Source: Bretschneidera sinensis (Eukaryota; Streptophyta; Magnoliopsida; Brassicales; Akaniaceae). Taken from it: a stretch of 64,000 bases of DNA. Positions within the stretch are counted from its first letter, which is position 1; every line of letters begins with the position of its first letter. Location: assembly GCA_023935145.1 (NCBI GenBank), contig CM043700.1, positions 32,225,501 to 32,289,500 of the forward strand, read 5' to 3'. Under the pieces are notes generated by a model. That model had not been told where the DNA came from and searched no databases. It saw only the letters and a list, made by a program, of their open reading frames with translations. Shown piece after piece: positions 11,818 through 21,800 of this stretch. The translations under genes and the position numbers were made by a program.

Positions 11818-14800
11818 CATGAGAGATCCGGGAATGTGCATGAGATTAGTTCTATGCGAGAGTTTCTGGAATTTGTTAGGGGTCATGATCTTATTGACTT
11901 GCCGCTTTTTGGTGGTTCATTCACTTGGTCGAGTTTTAGGAAGATCCCTCGTTTATGATTGACTGTTTCCTTATGTTGGGAAACGCTCTTTCCTAGTGTA
12001 ATACAGAAGCTTTTGCCTCGGCCCACATCGAACCATCATCCTGTTGTGATTGAAGTGGGGGATTTAAATTGGGGCCGACTCCGTTTCATTTTGAGGATAT
12101 GTGGCTTAAAGTAGATGGTTTTCTAGATCTTGTCAAAGGGTGGTGGGATGGCTATAATGTGAGGGGTTTTGCTAGTTTTGTGGTGGCGGCAAAGCTAAAA
12201 TCTTTAAAAGGGGAATTGAAATGATGGAACAAAGAAACCCTCGGCAATGTTAATTTTTCTATTAATGCTTTATTGGGTGAGATAAGTGGGCTTGATGAGA
12301 AGGAGATTGTTATGGGCCTTTCGGGGGAGGATAAAGAAAGAAGAGTATGGGTTAAGAAATAACTTTCTAAGCTCATATATATGGAAGAAATCTCTTGAAG
12401 GAAAAAATCTAGAGAAATTTGGTTGTGGGAGGGTGATAGAAATACTAAATTATTTCATCGTATGGCTAATGATCATAGGAGACACAACTTTCTTGGATCC
12501 ATTGAGGTAGATGGTGTGTTGTTTGAGGAAGAGGCTGGTATGAAATAGGCAATTTGTAATCTCTATAAACTTCTCTACTAGGAGACGTGTGAGAATAGAC
12601 CGATTTTTGATGGATTGGATTTTTCTAGCATTGAGGGGTGGGAGGCTAACTGGATTGAACATCCGTTTGAGGAGGAGATTCTTGCTACTCTTCGGGATTG
12701 TATTGGTGATAAGGCTCCGGGTCCTGATGGTTTTTCTTATCCATAATTGGGAAGTGCTTTAAAGGCGATATTCTTAGACTCTTTGAGGAGTTCCATTCTT
12801 CGGGAAACTCTACTTTTATTGTCCTTATTCCGAAGAAGGTAAGAGCTTCAAATGTCTAAGACTGTCGGCCCATTAGTCTTGTTGGGTGCATTTATAAGCT
12901 TATTTCGGAGGTTCTCACTTCTAGATTGAAGCAAGTAATCCGAAAAGTAGTGAGTCCTTTTCAAAATGCATTCATTGAGGGTAAGTAAATTTTGGATGTT
13001 GCTTTAATTGCTAATGAAGTTTTGGCTGCCCATATGAAAGATAGAGGGAGACGGGTGATTTGTAAATTTGATATGGAAAAAGGCTTATGATCATGCTAGT
13101 TAGGGTTTTGTGATGTACTTATTGAAAAAGATGGGTTTTGGTGACAAATGGCGTAGTTGGATCTACAAATGCATTTCCTTGGCCTCCTTCTCTGTCCTTG
13201 TGAACGATTTTACTTCCGGTTTTTTCAAAGCCTCGCGTGGTCTTCAACAAGGGGACCCTTTGTCGCCTTTCTTATTTACTTTGATGAGGGAGGCTTTTAG
13301 CAAAATGTTGGTGAAAGCGGTTGACGAGGGACTTTTGAGTGATTTTAAGGTGGGGGGGATTGGCAGTAGTGTGAATGTGTATCATCTTCTTTTTGTTGAT
13401 GACACAATTGTTTTTTGTGGGGTGGAAACTCTTCAAATCTTACATCTTTGGTGTGTTTTTTTTGTGTTTTGAAGCGGTTTTGAGGCTTAAGTTAATCTTA
13501 GTAAGAGTGATTTAATCCCTCTTGGTGAGAATATTAATGGCCGTTTTCTTGCGAATTTGTTGGGATGCAATTTGAGGTCACTTCCTTTCACGTATCTTGG
13601 TTTTCCACTTGGAGCTAATTTTAAAGACGAGTGTTTGGAATCCTGTTGTAGAAAGGTTCGAAAAACGGTTAGCCGGGTGGAAGAATTGCTACCTCTCAGA
13701 AGGAGGAAGACTTACCCTCATAAAAAGTACGCTTTCTAGCCTTCCTATATATTTTATGTCTTTTTTTCCTATCCCTAGTTTGGTGGCTAATCAGTTGGAG
13801 GGTATTCAAAAGAGGTTTTTTTGGGGAAACATGGTGGAGGAATACAAGTACTATTTGGTAAGGTGGGGCGTGGTTAAGCAACCGATTGGAAATGGGGGGT
13901 TGGTTCTTAAATCTCTTACTTTATTCATTAAAGCTTTTCTTGGGAAACGGTTATGTAGATTTCTTGTGGAGAGATCATATTTAGAGGAAAGTAGTGGAAG
14001 CCAAGTTTTGGATGGATCCTAATGGATGGATGTCTAAGGAAAGAAGGGGGCCTACGGTTTAGGGGTGTGGAAATGGATTAGAAAAGGTTGGAATGCTATG
14101 TCTCCTTGTGTTTCTGTGTTTGTGGGTGATGGGGAGAGAACGTGGCTTTGGTACGATATGAGGTTTGGGAACACTATGCTATTGTAAGAGATAAAGAAGC
14201 CTGTATTTGTTAGTGTCTCTATAATGAATGATCTAACCTCCTGGGATGTGCCTTTTCTCCGAAATGTTCATGATTGGGAGTTTGAGAGGGTTCTAAGTTT
14301 CTTGGAGGCTCTGTATAGTTCTAGATTGGATTTATCTAGAGAGGATTCAATTAAATGGAGGGATAGCCCAGATAAAGGATTTGAGGTGAAATTTTTTTAT
14401 AAGATTATTTGCATTGGGGATGCCTCTGAAGGCTCCTAGAAAGCAATTTGGTGTTCTTGTGCCCCTAAAAAAGTGTGTTTTTTTGTTTGGAAAGCAGTTG
14501 GGAGAAGATTCTCATCATTGACAACTTACAAAGAAGGGGAAAAGTGATTTTTAATAGGTGTTTCATTTGTAAAGGCAGCACCGAGTCCCTTTTTCATCTT
14601 TTGATGGAGTGCTCCTTGGCTAGAAGCTCAGATGGCTTATAGTGTTTTGGGTGTCTCTTGGGTGTTCACCGACTATGTGAAAGATGAAATGTGGGCTCGG
14701 AGTGGGCGTCTAGCTTCTAAGGAGCTAAAGAAAGCTTACTCGTTGATTTCTCTCTCCATTGAAAGAAATTTTGATGTAATTAGAGATGGTTCAATTCACT

Positions 14801-14940
14801 TAATTTTTGGTTCAGGAGGAATTTTTTGGTGAATGATATAGGTCTTGTAGAGCATGTAGAGTTTCTATTATATAGAAATTCGTTGTAAATGGGTTGCAGC
14901 CTCTTGGTGGGTTTCTTAATATACTTCTATATAAAAAAAG
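11818..14940 (+). mobile_element. 5'-truncated L1-type LINE, nested in another LINE
   Basis: It begins inside the APE-type endonuclease domain (LIDLPLFGGSFTWS near 11890-11930). The reverse transcriptase runs from about 12850 to 13430 (RPISLVGCIYKLISEVL, GLQQGDPLSPFLF near 13235-13280, catalytic FVDD near 13395). The thumb follows at about 13550-13750, and a zinc knuckle of the type CFICKGSTESLFHLLMEC at about 14558-14612. It ends in a short A-rich tail at 14933-14939. Many stops show it is inactive. It lies in the last MTR4 intron in the same orientation as that gene. Confidence 0.85.
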
Positions 14941-15580
14941 TCTCCATTTCAACCTATCCTCCCTATGTAAGTCAATTTTCGCTTTGTAGATGTATTAAAA
15001 AACACTCCAAAACTTTGATTTCCCAATCATGCACATCACGTGTAAACGGGATATCCCATGTCATCAAACCATTATTCAAAGAGCCATAATGACTAATAAG
15101 AGCATAATTTTCTCTAAAAAGGGAATAGACCATCGGGAATGCGGCTTTCAAAGGGCTTTCCCCACTCTAAATGTCATGCCAAAAACTAATAGTATCCCCT
15201 TTCCCCACCTCTAAAGCCACCAAAGGAAAAAAGTCATCCCAATATTTTCTAATCCATTTCCAAACCCCAACCCCATAGGCTCCTTTTCCTTCTTTAAAGA
15301 TCCAACCGCAATGTTCTAACCTGAACTTTGCACAAATAACTTTCTGTCGCAAGTGATTATTTTCATTAGCAAACCTCCACAACCATATACCAAGTAACAC
15401 TCTATTGAACAAGGTGAGAGATTTAAGCCCCAAACCTCCTCTCTCAATGTGTTGTTTGACATTGCCCCATTTAACCAAGTGAAATTTGTAATCATCCCCA
15501 AAGAGACCTCCTTTGAATATCTTCTAACCTCTTGGCAATCACATTTTCCACCCCACAAAGAAAAACATTGTTTCTTTCTT
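14941..15580 (-). mobile_element. LINE upstream part, antisense, partner of 11290-11817
   Basis: The minus strand encodes the region between the RT thumb and the zinc-binding tail: a stretch like AKRLEDIQRRSLWG near 15515-15555, then HIERGGLGLKSLTLFNRVLLG near 15395-15450, then VWKWIRKYW near 15235-15260. The reading ends at 14941 with LHREDRLKWR. The next residues of the family are found at about 11817 on the same strand after a gap of only about ten residues. The left flank of this piece coincides with the tail of the + LINE. Confidence 0.78.
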
Positions 15581-16173
15581 TACGTGGTTGACGTATTTAG
15601 GTCGGATACCTACTTCAGGTATTGGTTAGAAGGAATAGAATTTTCCTAAGCTATTATGATATGATTGAGAATGATGGTGAAACCAATGATCATTTATTGT
15701 CGCTTGCAAACCAATCAACCCTGCCCCAGAAAAGAAAGAAAAGGAAAGTAAAAACTTAAAATGTTTCTTGGTTTTTGCAGCATGTTGCAGTAGTGGTCAA
15801 TGATACATGATTGGCCTTCACTATCATATTTAAAGATTATTTTTCTTTGTTCACTCATCATCAACCCAGTGATTTTTCTTTCATTATCACACGTCCAAAT
15901 TGATGTGGAGAGTTTTGTAAGTTCATTTCGGCCAGATATTATGGAGGCTGTGTATGCTTGGGCAAAAGGATCCAAATTCTATGAGATAATGGAAATGACA
16001 CCAGTTTTTGAAGGCAGCTTGATCAGGGCAATTAGGAGACTGGAGGAAGTTCTTCAGCAGCTTATATACTAGCAGCAAAATCAATAGGAGAAACAGAGCT
16101 TGAGTCAAAATTTGAAGATGCTGTTTCCAAGATCAAGAGAGACATTGTGTTTGCAGCATCTCTCTACTTATAG

Positions 16174-16906
16174 TTATACTTTGTGGTTTCTGTCATGCTG
16201 TCAGACAATGAAGTGGAAAATTGAGAGAAAAGGTCAGTTGTGCTTTAGGGACTCGGGTTTTTGTAATGATGCTACCAGCGGACAGATGAAACGGACAAAG
16301 GAAAGATAAGATTCCTGTTGAAGCTATTTCAAATTAATATATGTTGGAATCTTTTTGTGAAGGAAGAGATAAAAGATGAGATGGGATTTTGCATTTGCAA
16401 TGCCTGCAACATTTGACCCCTGTAGCATATCCCCCTTGAAGATGTACTGACCTCAGTATGCTTTGTGCAACTGATAAAAGACATTTCAGGGGACTAGGGG
16501 AGGGAAAGATTATCTTTCCAAGATCAAAGTTAAAGATCATTGCAATATATTGCGGAGAGGGAAACTCATAATAATTCTTGATGCGCCTGAACTTCATGAT
16601 AAGGTTGTGTTTTATAGGGTACAATAACATGCTGTATTCTAGTAATTAGTCTTTGATGGCATAGGCTTTTTTTTTATTAAGAGATTTGTCGCACTTTGGG
16701 CTCTCTCTCCAAAGAAATTTCTTTGCTTTGTAGTGCTGATTGTAATATTTCTAATGTTTTTAGACCCCCTTAGTATTGTTAAGGGTTTTGGTTTAGGGTA
16801 GGTTTCATCACCCCTTTTTTTTTTTTTTGTACTCCTTTATATTTAGGTTTTATTTCTGAAAACACCTGAGGTTTGGCTTAGGTACTAAAAACATCTTGGA
16901 CTTTAT
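16174..16906 (+). other. MTR4 3' flank, no gene seen
   Basis: This stretch follows the MTR4 stop and presumably includes its former 3' UTR. I see no conserved coding. There are T-runs near 16668-16680 and 16812-16825. Confidence 0.5.
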
Positions 16907-16914
16907 ATTGTTAC

Positions 16915-17886
16915 CAGTGTTTTCAGATGCTAGGCGTAAGCCCCAAGGCGTTGGGGCGTAAGCCTTTTTGAAACGTTTGGGCGTTTTAAATAAAATAATA
17001 TTAATTAAATTATAAAAATATAAAAAATTAAAATAATATAAATTAATTAATTATCAATAAATTTTATTAACTTAAGACCTATATGAATGAATCTTTTTCA
17101 AAATATTTTTACACAAATATCAAATAATTTGATGAAAATTTTAATCAAATATGATATTAAACGTACCCTATTGTTTGTTGCATATGTATCTATCAATTTA
17201 CATTTTACACTATGGTCCTCAAACATAGTGGTTCCATTTGTAATGACGTCCAATCAAAATGTTGAAAATTTAAAATTCTGATCTAAAATGCTGAAAATCC
17301 GGGTAAGTCTTTTGAATCTTTTGGGGCGTTTTGACTTTTAATAAAATACTATTAATTAATTAATTAGAATAGTAAAATAAAAATAATTTAATTTCTAATT
17401 AATTGATTAATTTTTATCAAAGTTTAATACGTTACTAACTCTCTATAGTGTGATAATTATAATTTTATAAATATTTATATATAAATCATATGAAGTATAA
17501 CTTATATTTCTATTTTATTGTGATTTGTAAATGATTAATTAAATAGTTTGTAATTATTATTAAACTAGATAACATGTATTATATATTTACGAAGTGTAAT
17601 AATATCATACTGAGAGGACTAGCTCAGTGGTAAAGTCTTTGGCATTTCAGGTATCAGGTAAGGGGTTTGAACCGCAAGGAATAAGGTAAAGAGGGTTCAT
17701 TATTCAAAACGATGTCGTTTTTGGCATTGCAAAATAAAAAAAAAAAAATTACATCGGGCATTTGGGGCGTTCGCCCAGACCCAAAAAACGCCTCGAAAGA
17801 GTTACGTCCCAACTTTCGCGCCTCAGGGTGTTTTGCCCACATTTCGTAGCAAGGGGCGCGACCAAGAGACGTTTTTTAAAACTATG
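16915..17886. mobile_element. Non-autonomous hAT-type element, 8-bp target duplication
   Basis: The perfect 8-bp direct repeat ATTGTTAC flanks the unit at 16907-16914 and 17887-17894, the length made by hAT transposases. The ends read CAGTGTTTTCA on the left and CATAGTTTTAAA inward from the right. Just inside both ends are GC-rich blocks with the motifs GGCGT and GGGGCG (16930-16985 and 17755-17870), a pattern common in plant hAT derivatives. The interior is very AT-rich with no transposase. Confidence 0.82.
17611..17690 (+). other. tRNA-like Pol III box pair inside the hAT element
   Basis: TAGCTCAGTGG at 17620-17630 fits the tRNA A box, and GGTTTGAACC at 17664-17673 resembles a B box with the usual spacing. 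The arms do not fold into a clean cloverleaf by eye, so this is more likely a tRNA-derived SINE remnant or a decayed tRNA than a working tRNA gene. Confidence 0.5.
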
Positions 17887-17894
17887 ATTGTTAC

Positions 17895-18812
17895 TACCAA
17901 CATCTTAAGGTTTATGCCGTTTGTGAAGGATTGGTAACTTCGATAAAATTACACGTGACACCACATATGCTCTTCAAAACCAAATCTCTTGGTGTTGATA
18001 GTAACAAAATAAAGGTGTTTGTAGTTTTGTACTTTGTAGCACATAGTAGAAACAAAGCCTCCTTTTGTAAATTAAGGTTCATATTTATGATATATAAACA
18101 AGTGTATGACTTATCTAAAATGAATAAACAAATATAATTAAAATGAATGATGTAAATATTGATAAATATATTTTAAAAAAATTATTTTTATCTAAAACGT
18201 CTCAATTTGATTTTTTTTTAAAAATAAGATTTGAAAAAAACAATAAAAGACATTTCTCTCAGACACATTGTGAATTTTTATTTTTCATTGTTTATTAAAA
18301 ACATCCTCTAAGAAGCAGACCAAATTGGAAAGTAAGGTACTAACAAAACTTCAAAAAGAGAAACAGTAGCAGGGCAACTAAATGATTAATTGGTTAAATC
18401 GATATAAAATAGGTTAATTAAATAAAAAAATATTGATTAATTATCGATTATAAAACTAAGTAATATTAATATTTAATAATATATTAAATATAAATATAAT
18501 ATATATAATAAATTAAAAAATAATTATATAAACAATAACGATTAAATTCGTATGAATTGAAATTAATTCAATTCGTTGATATGAAAATGCTATTCCATTG
18601 CAACATTAAAAAAAAATTAACGGAAAAAAAGTCAGTTAAAATGTTTAACCGAACGAACCGTTTCGCCATTTGGACTCCCCTCTGCACGGCACCAACGCAA
18701 AAAACCCTCCCAAAATCCTCACTCACTCCCAGAGAGAGAAAAAACCAACTAGGAGAGAGGCGCGGAAGGCTACCTGTCCTTACAAAGAAATCATCATACA
18801 AAGCAAAAGCAA
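17895..18812 (+). other. AT-rich upstream region of the TTLL12-like gene
   Basis: No conserved coding is visible. The stretch 18360-18560 is almost pure A and T. The last 150 bases turn richer in C and GA (CCTCACTCACTCCCAGAGAGAG near 18715-18738 is CT/GA-rich), as in plant core promoters and 5' UTRs. Confidence 0.45.
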
Positions 18813-21800
18813 ATGTCGAGAATCGAAAACTACGAGGACTTTGTGAAGCGTCACGGTATTCTGCTGGCGGCGTCGGGGCTGCCGCAGCCGCTGCATATGA
18901 GGTTATTCGAGAAGCTTGCGTCAGAAACCTTCGATGGCGGGCCCACTTCCAGATTGAGCTGTGCGAGGACGGCCGTCAATGGCGTTTCCTCCTCACCTCG
19001 GGATTCGTGCCCAATGACACTGACGTCTTCCTCATCGACCACGCCGGGACTTTTCGCCTCCCCGATGACTACAAGCAGGTCCGACAACATACATTAACGT
19101 GCCATTCACAAAGTTTCTCTCTTTTTTTTGGTGGTGGGGGTGGTGTTTAATAAAAATTCAAAATTTACGATAAGTTCATTGTATTGGTTTGAGGAGAGGT
19201 ATACATTAATATTTGACGATCCCAAACGGGTCTCAAATATTTTTTAATATCTGATATTGTATTTGCATTGCATTGTTTGGTTGATTGAATTTTGTTATTC
19301 GTTTGAGTTTTAGGCATTTAAAGGCTAATAAATTTAGTTAGGTAAGTATGTTTAATTATCAGAACCAACAAAGAGAAATGTATTGTGGCATTTGAATTTT
19401 GATTTGTGTAGAAACTGAATTGTGGGTTTCGTATGGGAGCCTGTGTTTCAATTCCAGACCTTTGAATTTCTTGCTACCAAACACAGCTGATAACTTGTTT
19501 TTGAACTGATGGTTGTGACAATTCAGTTTCTTCATAAATCTATAGTTCAAATGCTACAAATCCTTAAGGTTGCAGCGTGTCTAACATGAAGTATAATTTG
19601 ATGGGAGCTAATTTCTTGTTCTTATGCCGTGTTGTTGCATTTCTGATAGTTCACATGTAGTGAACTTGGCATGCATTGAGTGGTTGCAGCTGGAGGAAGT
19701 TCCAGGGTTGGCTCAGAGGATGGCTTCGTTGATGTGTTTAGACATTGATTTGAACTCAGATACTGAAGAGACAGAACTTGAAAGTGGAGCTTCACATGAG
19801 AATAATGCCAAATTGAGTGTTGATGAGACACTGGAAAATGAAATAGGTGATGCAAAGGAGAGAGGGTATGACACTGTTAGGTGGTTGGAGCTTGATGAGC
19901 TCGGCATTGATGATGACATGCTGCTGTCTCTCAATTTGTCTATAAATTCCTGTAAGTTTATATACTTTAGCTCTGTATACATCTTCATAATATAGCATCA
20001 AAGTGTGGCTTTTATTCATATAATGAAGTTTTAGAGTTAATGTTACAATAATTCACATTTTGGTTGATGTATCTTTTCAAAAAAGTTGTAAAGTTAACAA
20101 TATTCTATGCTTGACTCACTTTATGCTTGCTTGTATATTTTCACATATCAGCTGTATTTGCTCTAGGATTTTTTTCGTTTTTATAATTTACTATTTAGAT
20201 TACTGTCTGTTTCTAAATCTGTGTATCCGTTGCTTGCTCCTGGTGGATTAGGATTTAGTAGCGCTTAGCCTTTTTTGGAAACAAGCTCGAGATTGTGGAA
20301 GTAGTTGTGCAAGAAGTCACCAAATTCAAGAACCTAAGGGCTCTCTGGCTGAATAATAATCCCGTTCTAAAGAAATGGTATGTTTGCTGATACATGGAAA
20401 ATCAATGGTTCCTCAATAAAGATATCTGATCTATTCTATTTTCAGTGATGATCGCATGGCAGATGCAGTTCTCCAAGGATGTCCAAGACTGGAAATTTAC
20501 AATTCACGTTTCACCCATAATTTTGGTGTATGGGCATTGGGATTTTGTGGAGATGTATACGGGAAGGATAATCCAGGCTGTAGTTATCAGGACCTCTATT
20601 GCATACCCTGGCCTCGCTTGACCTTTCAAATAGATGCATTCACAATCTGGTTAATAAGGTCAAAATGTTTTACCTGTGGACTACTTTCCTACTTACTGGA
20701 AAAAAATATTTTTTCACTAATATTTGCATTGCATTTACTGTTTAGAACTTTAGAAAGTAAAGTTTAATAGATCTGCAACGGGGTGGTTTTTTACCCACTT
20801 TGCTGACAGAGTTAATCATATTTTGTACAAATTGTTTCAGATGATATATTATCATGTAGCAAGCTAACTTCTGATTTTATAGTTCTCTGTTATGCTTTTC
20901 TTAGGTATTTTCTCCTGTTGAGATGCCATTTCTTTCACATTTGAATGTGTGGGGAAATTTCAGTAGGCGAATTGTTTGAAGTTTTGAAGAAATTTCCTTC
21001 CTTAAGTTCATTGGAGGTATTTTGTTGGAAGTAGCTCTTTTATTTTCCAATGCAAAATGATTGATGTTGGAAAAGGCAGTAAGACAAGTAAAATTTAAGA
21101 TAGTCTGAATTCGTTCTTTTCTGCAGGTGGATATACCTAGTCCCCTTGGAGAAAGTGCCATAAAAATTCTTTAATCTCTTCCAAAAATTTCTTCATTAAA
21201 TGGTGCCAATGCATCTAAAATCTTAGAAACTGAAAGGCATGTGATTGATTCAATCCTTCAGCCACATCTTCCTGAGTGGACATCTGAGGAACCTCTTGCT
21301 GATCATGTTCTTAATGCGATGTGGTTATATGTAATGACATATAGACTTGCAGATGAGGAAAATATTGATGAAACCTGTGTGTGGTATGCATCTCTTGGTT
21401 GATTATTTACTTAAGAGTACTTTATTAGTCCTATTTTCTCTTCTAGCAGTACAAGCTACTCGAATTTTGTAGGTATGTGATGGATGAGCTAGGTTCAGCT
21501 TTGCGGCACAGTGATGAGCCAAATTTCAAAGTGGCTCCTTTTCTCTTCACGCCAGAGGGAAAACTGGAATCAGCTGTGAGGTATTCGTTTTTGCATTTCT
21601 TCCTTTCTCTGCCGAGCAGTTTTGACTATTTTTTTGTTATGTTCACTCTAATGTTTAACTGACTCTTTACAAAATTAATTCCTGTTCTGTTATGTGCTGA
21701 GTTTTGTAAACTTGAAATGTACATGCTTCTGAATCTGGATTCCTATTCTAGTCAATGCTTATATAATGCTTTTCTACCTGGCATTGACGCATGTAGGAGT

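Larger units (their letters stand above)
4114..16173 (+). pseudogene. MTR4: MTR4-type exosome RNA helicase, 3' half, disrupted
   Basis: Ski2-like DExH helicase of the nuclear exosome cofactor type (rRNA processing and RNA surveillance). The match is to plant MTR4 rather than its paralogue HEN2. Exons: 4114-4202, 4817-4927, 5552-5802, 5918-6041, 8160-8441, 8528-8682, 9004-9147, 9228-9460, 10730-10994, 15893-16173. They encode the end of helicase domain 2 (GVHHSGLLP; motif [12 protein letters not shown] near 5675-5704), the arch region and the C-terminal DSHCT domain, ending FAASLYL and TAG at 16171. The 5' half lies beyond the copia element. Lesions: copia inside the first visible exon; one base lost near 8175-8177 (stop at 8220); AC instead of AG before the last exon; two extra bases near 16065 (stop at 16070). 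Most codons are still conserved, so decay looks fairly recent. A sequencing error could explain one lesion but hardly all of them. Confidence 0.88.

Noticed and set aside
4114..16173. Calling the helicase HEN2
   Set aside because: The arch and C-terminal blocks (for example ERDSMVIEEE, RRPEDASYTVDVLTRC) fit plant MTR4 as I know it better than HEN2. A tree would settle it.
17611..17690. Functional tRNA gene
   Set aside because: A and B boxes are present, but acceptor and anticodon arms do not pair convincingly by eye.
18557..19150. 197-codon open frame covering the TTLL12 start region
   Set aside because: Its first half is upstream DNA read in another frame. Only its end overlaps real exon 1 sequence, after the frameshift.
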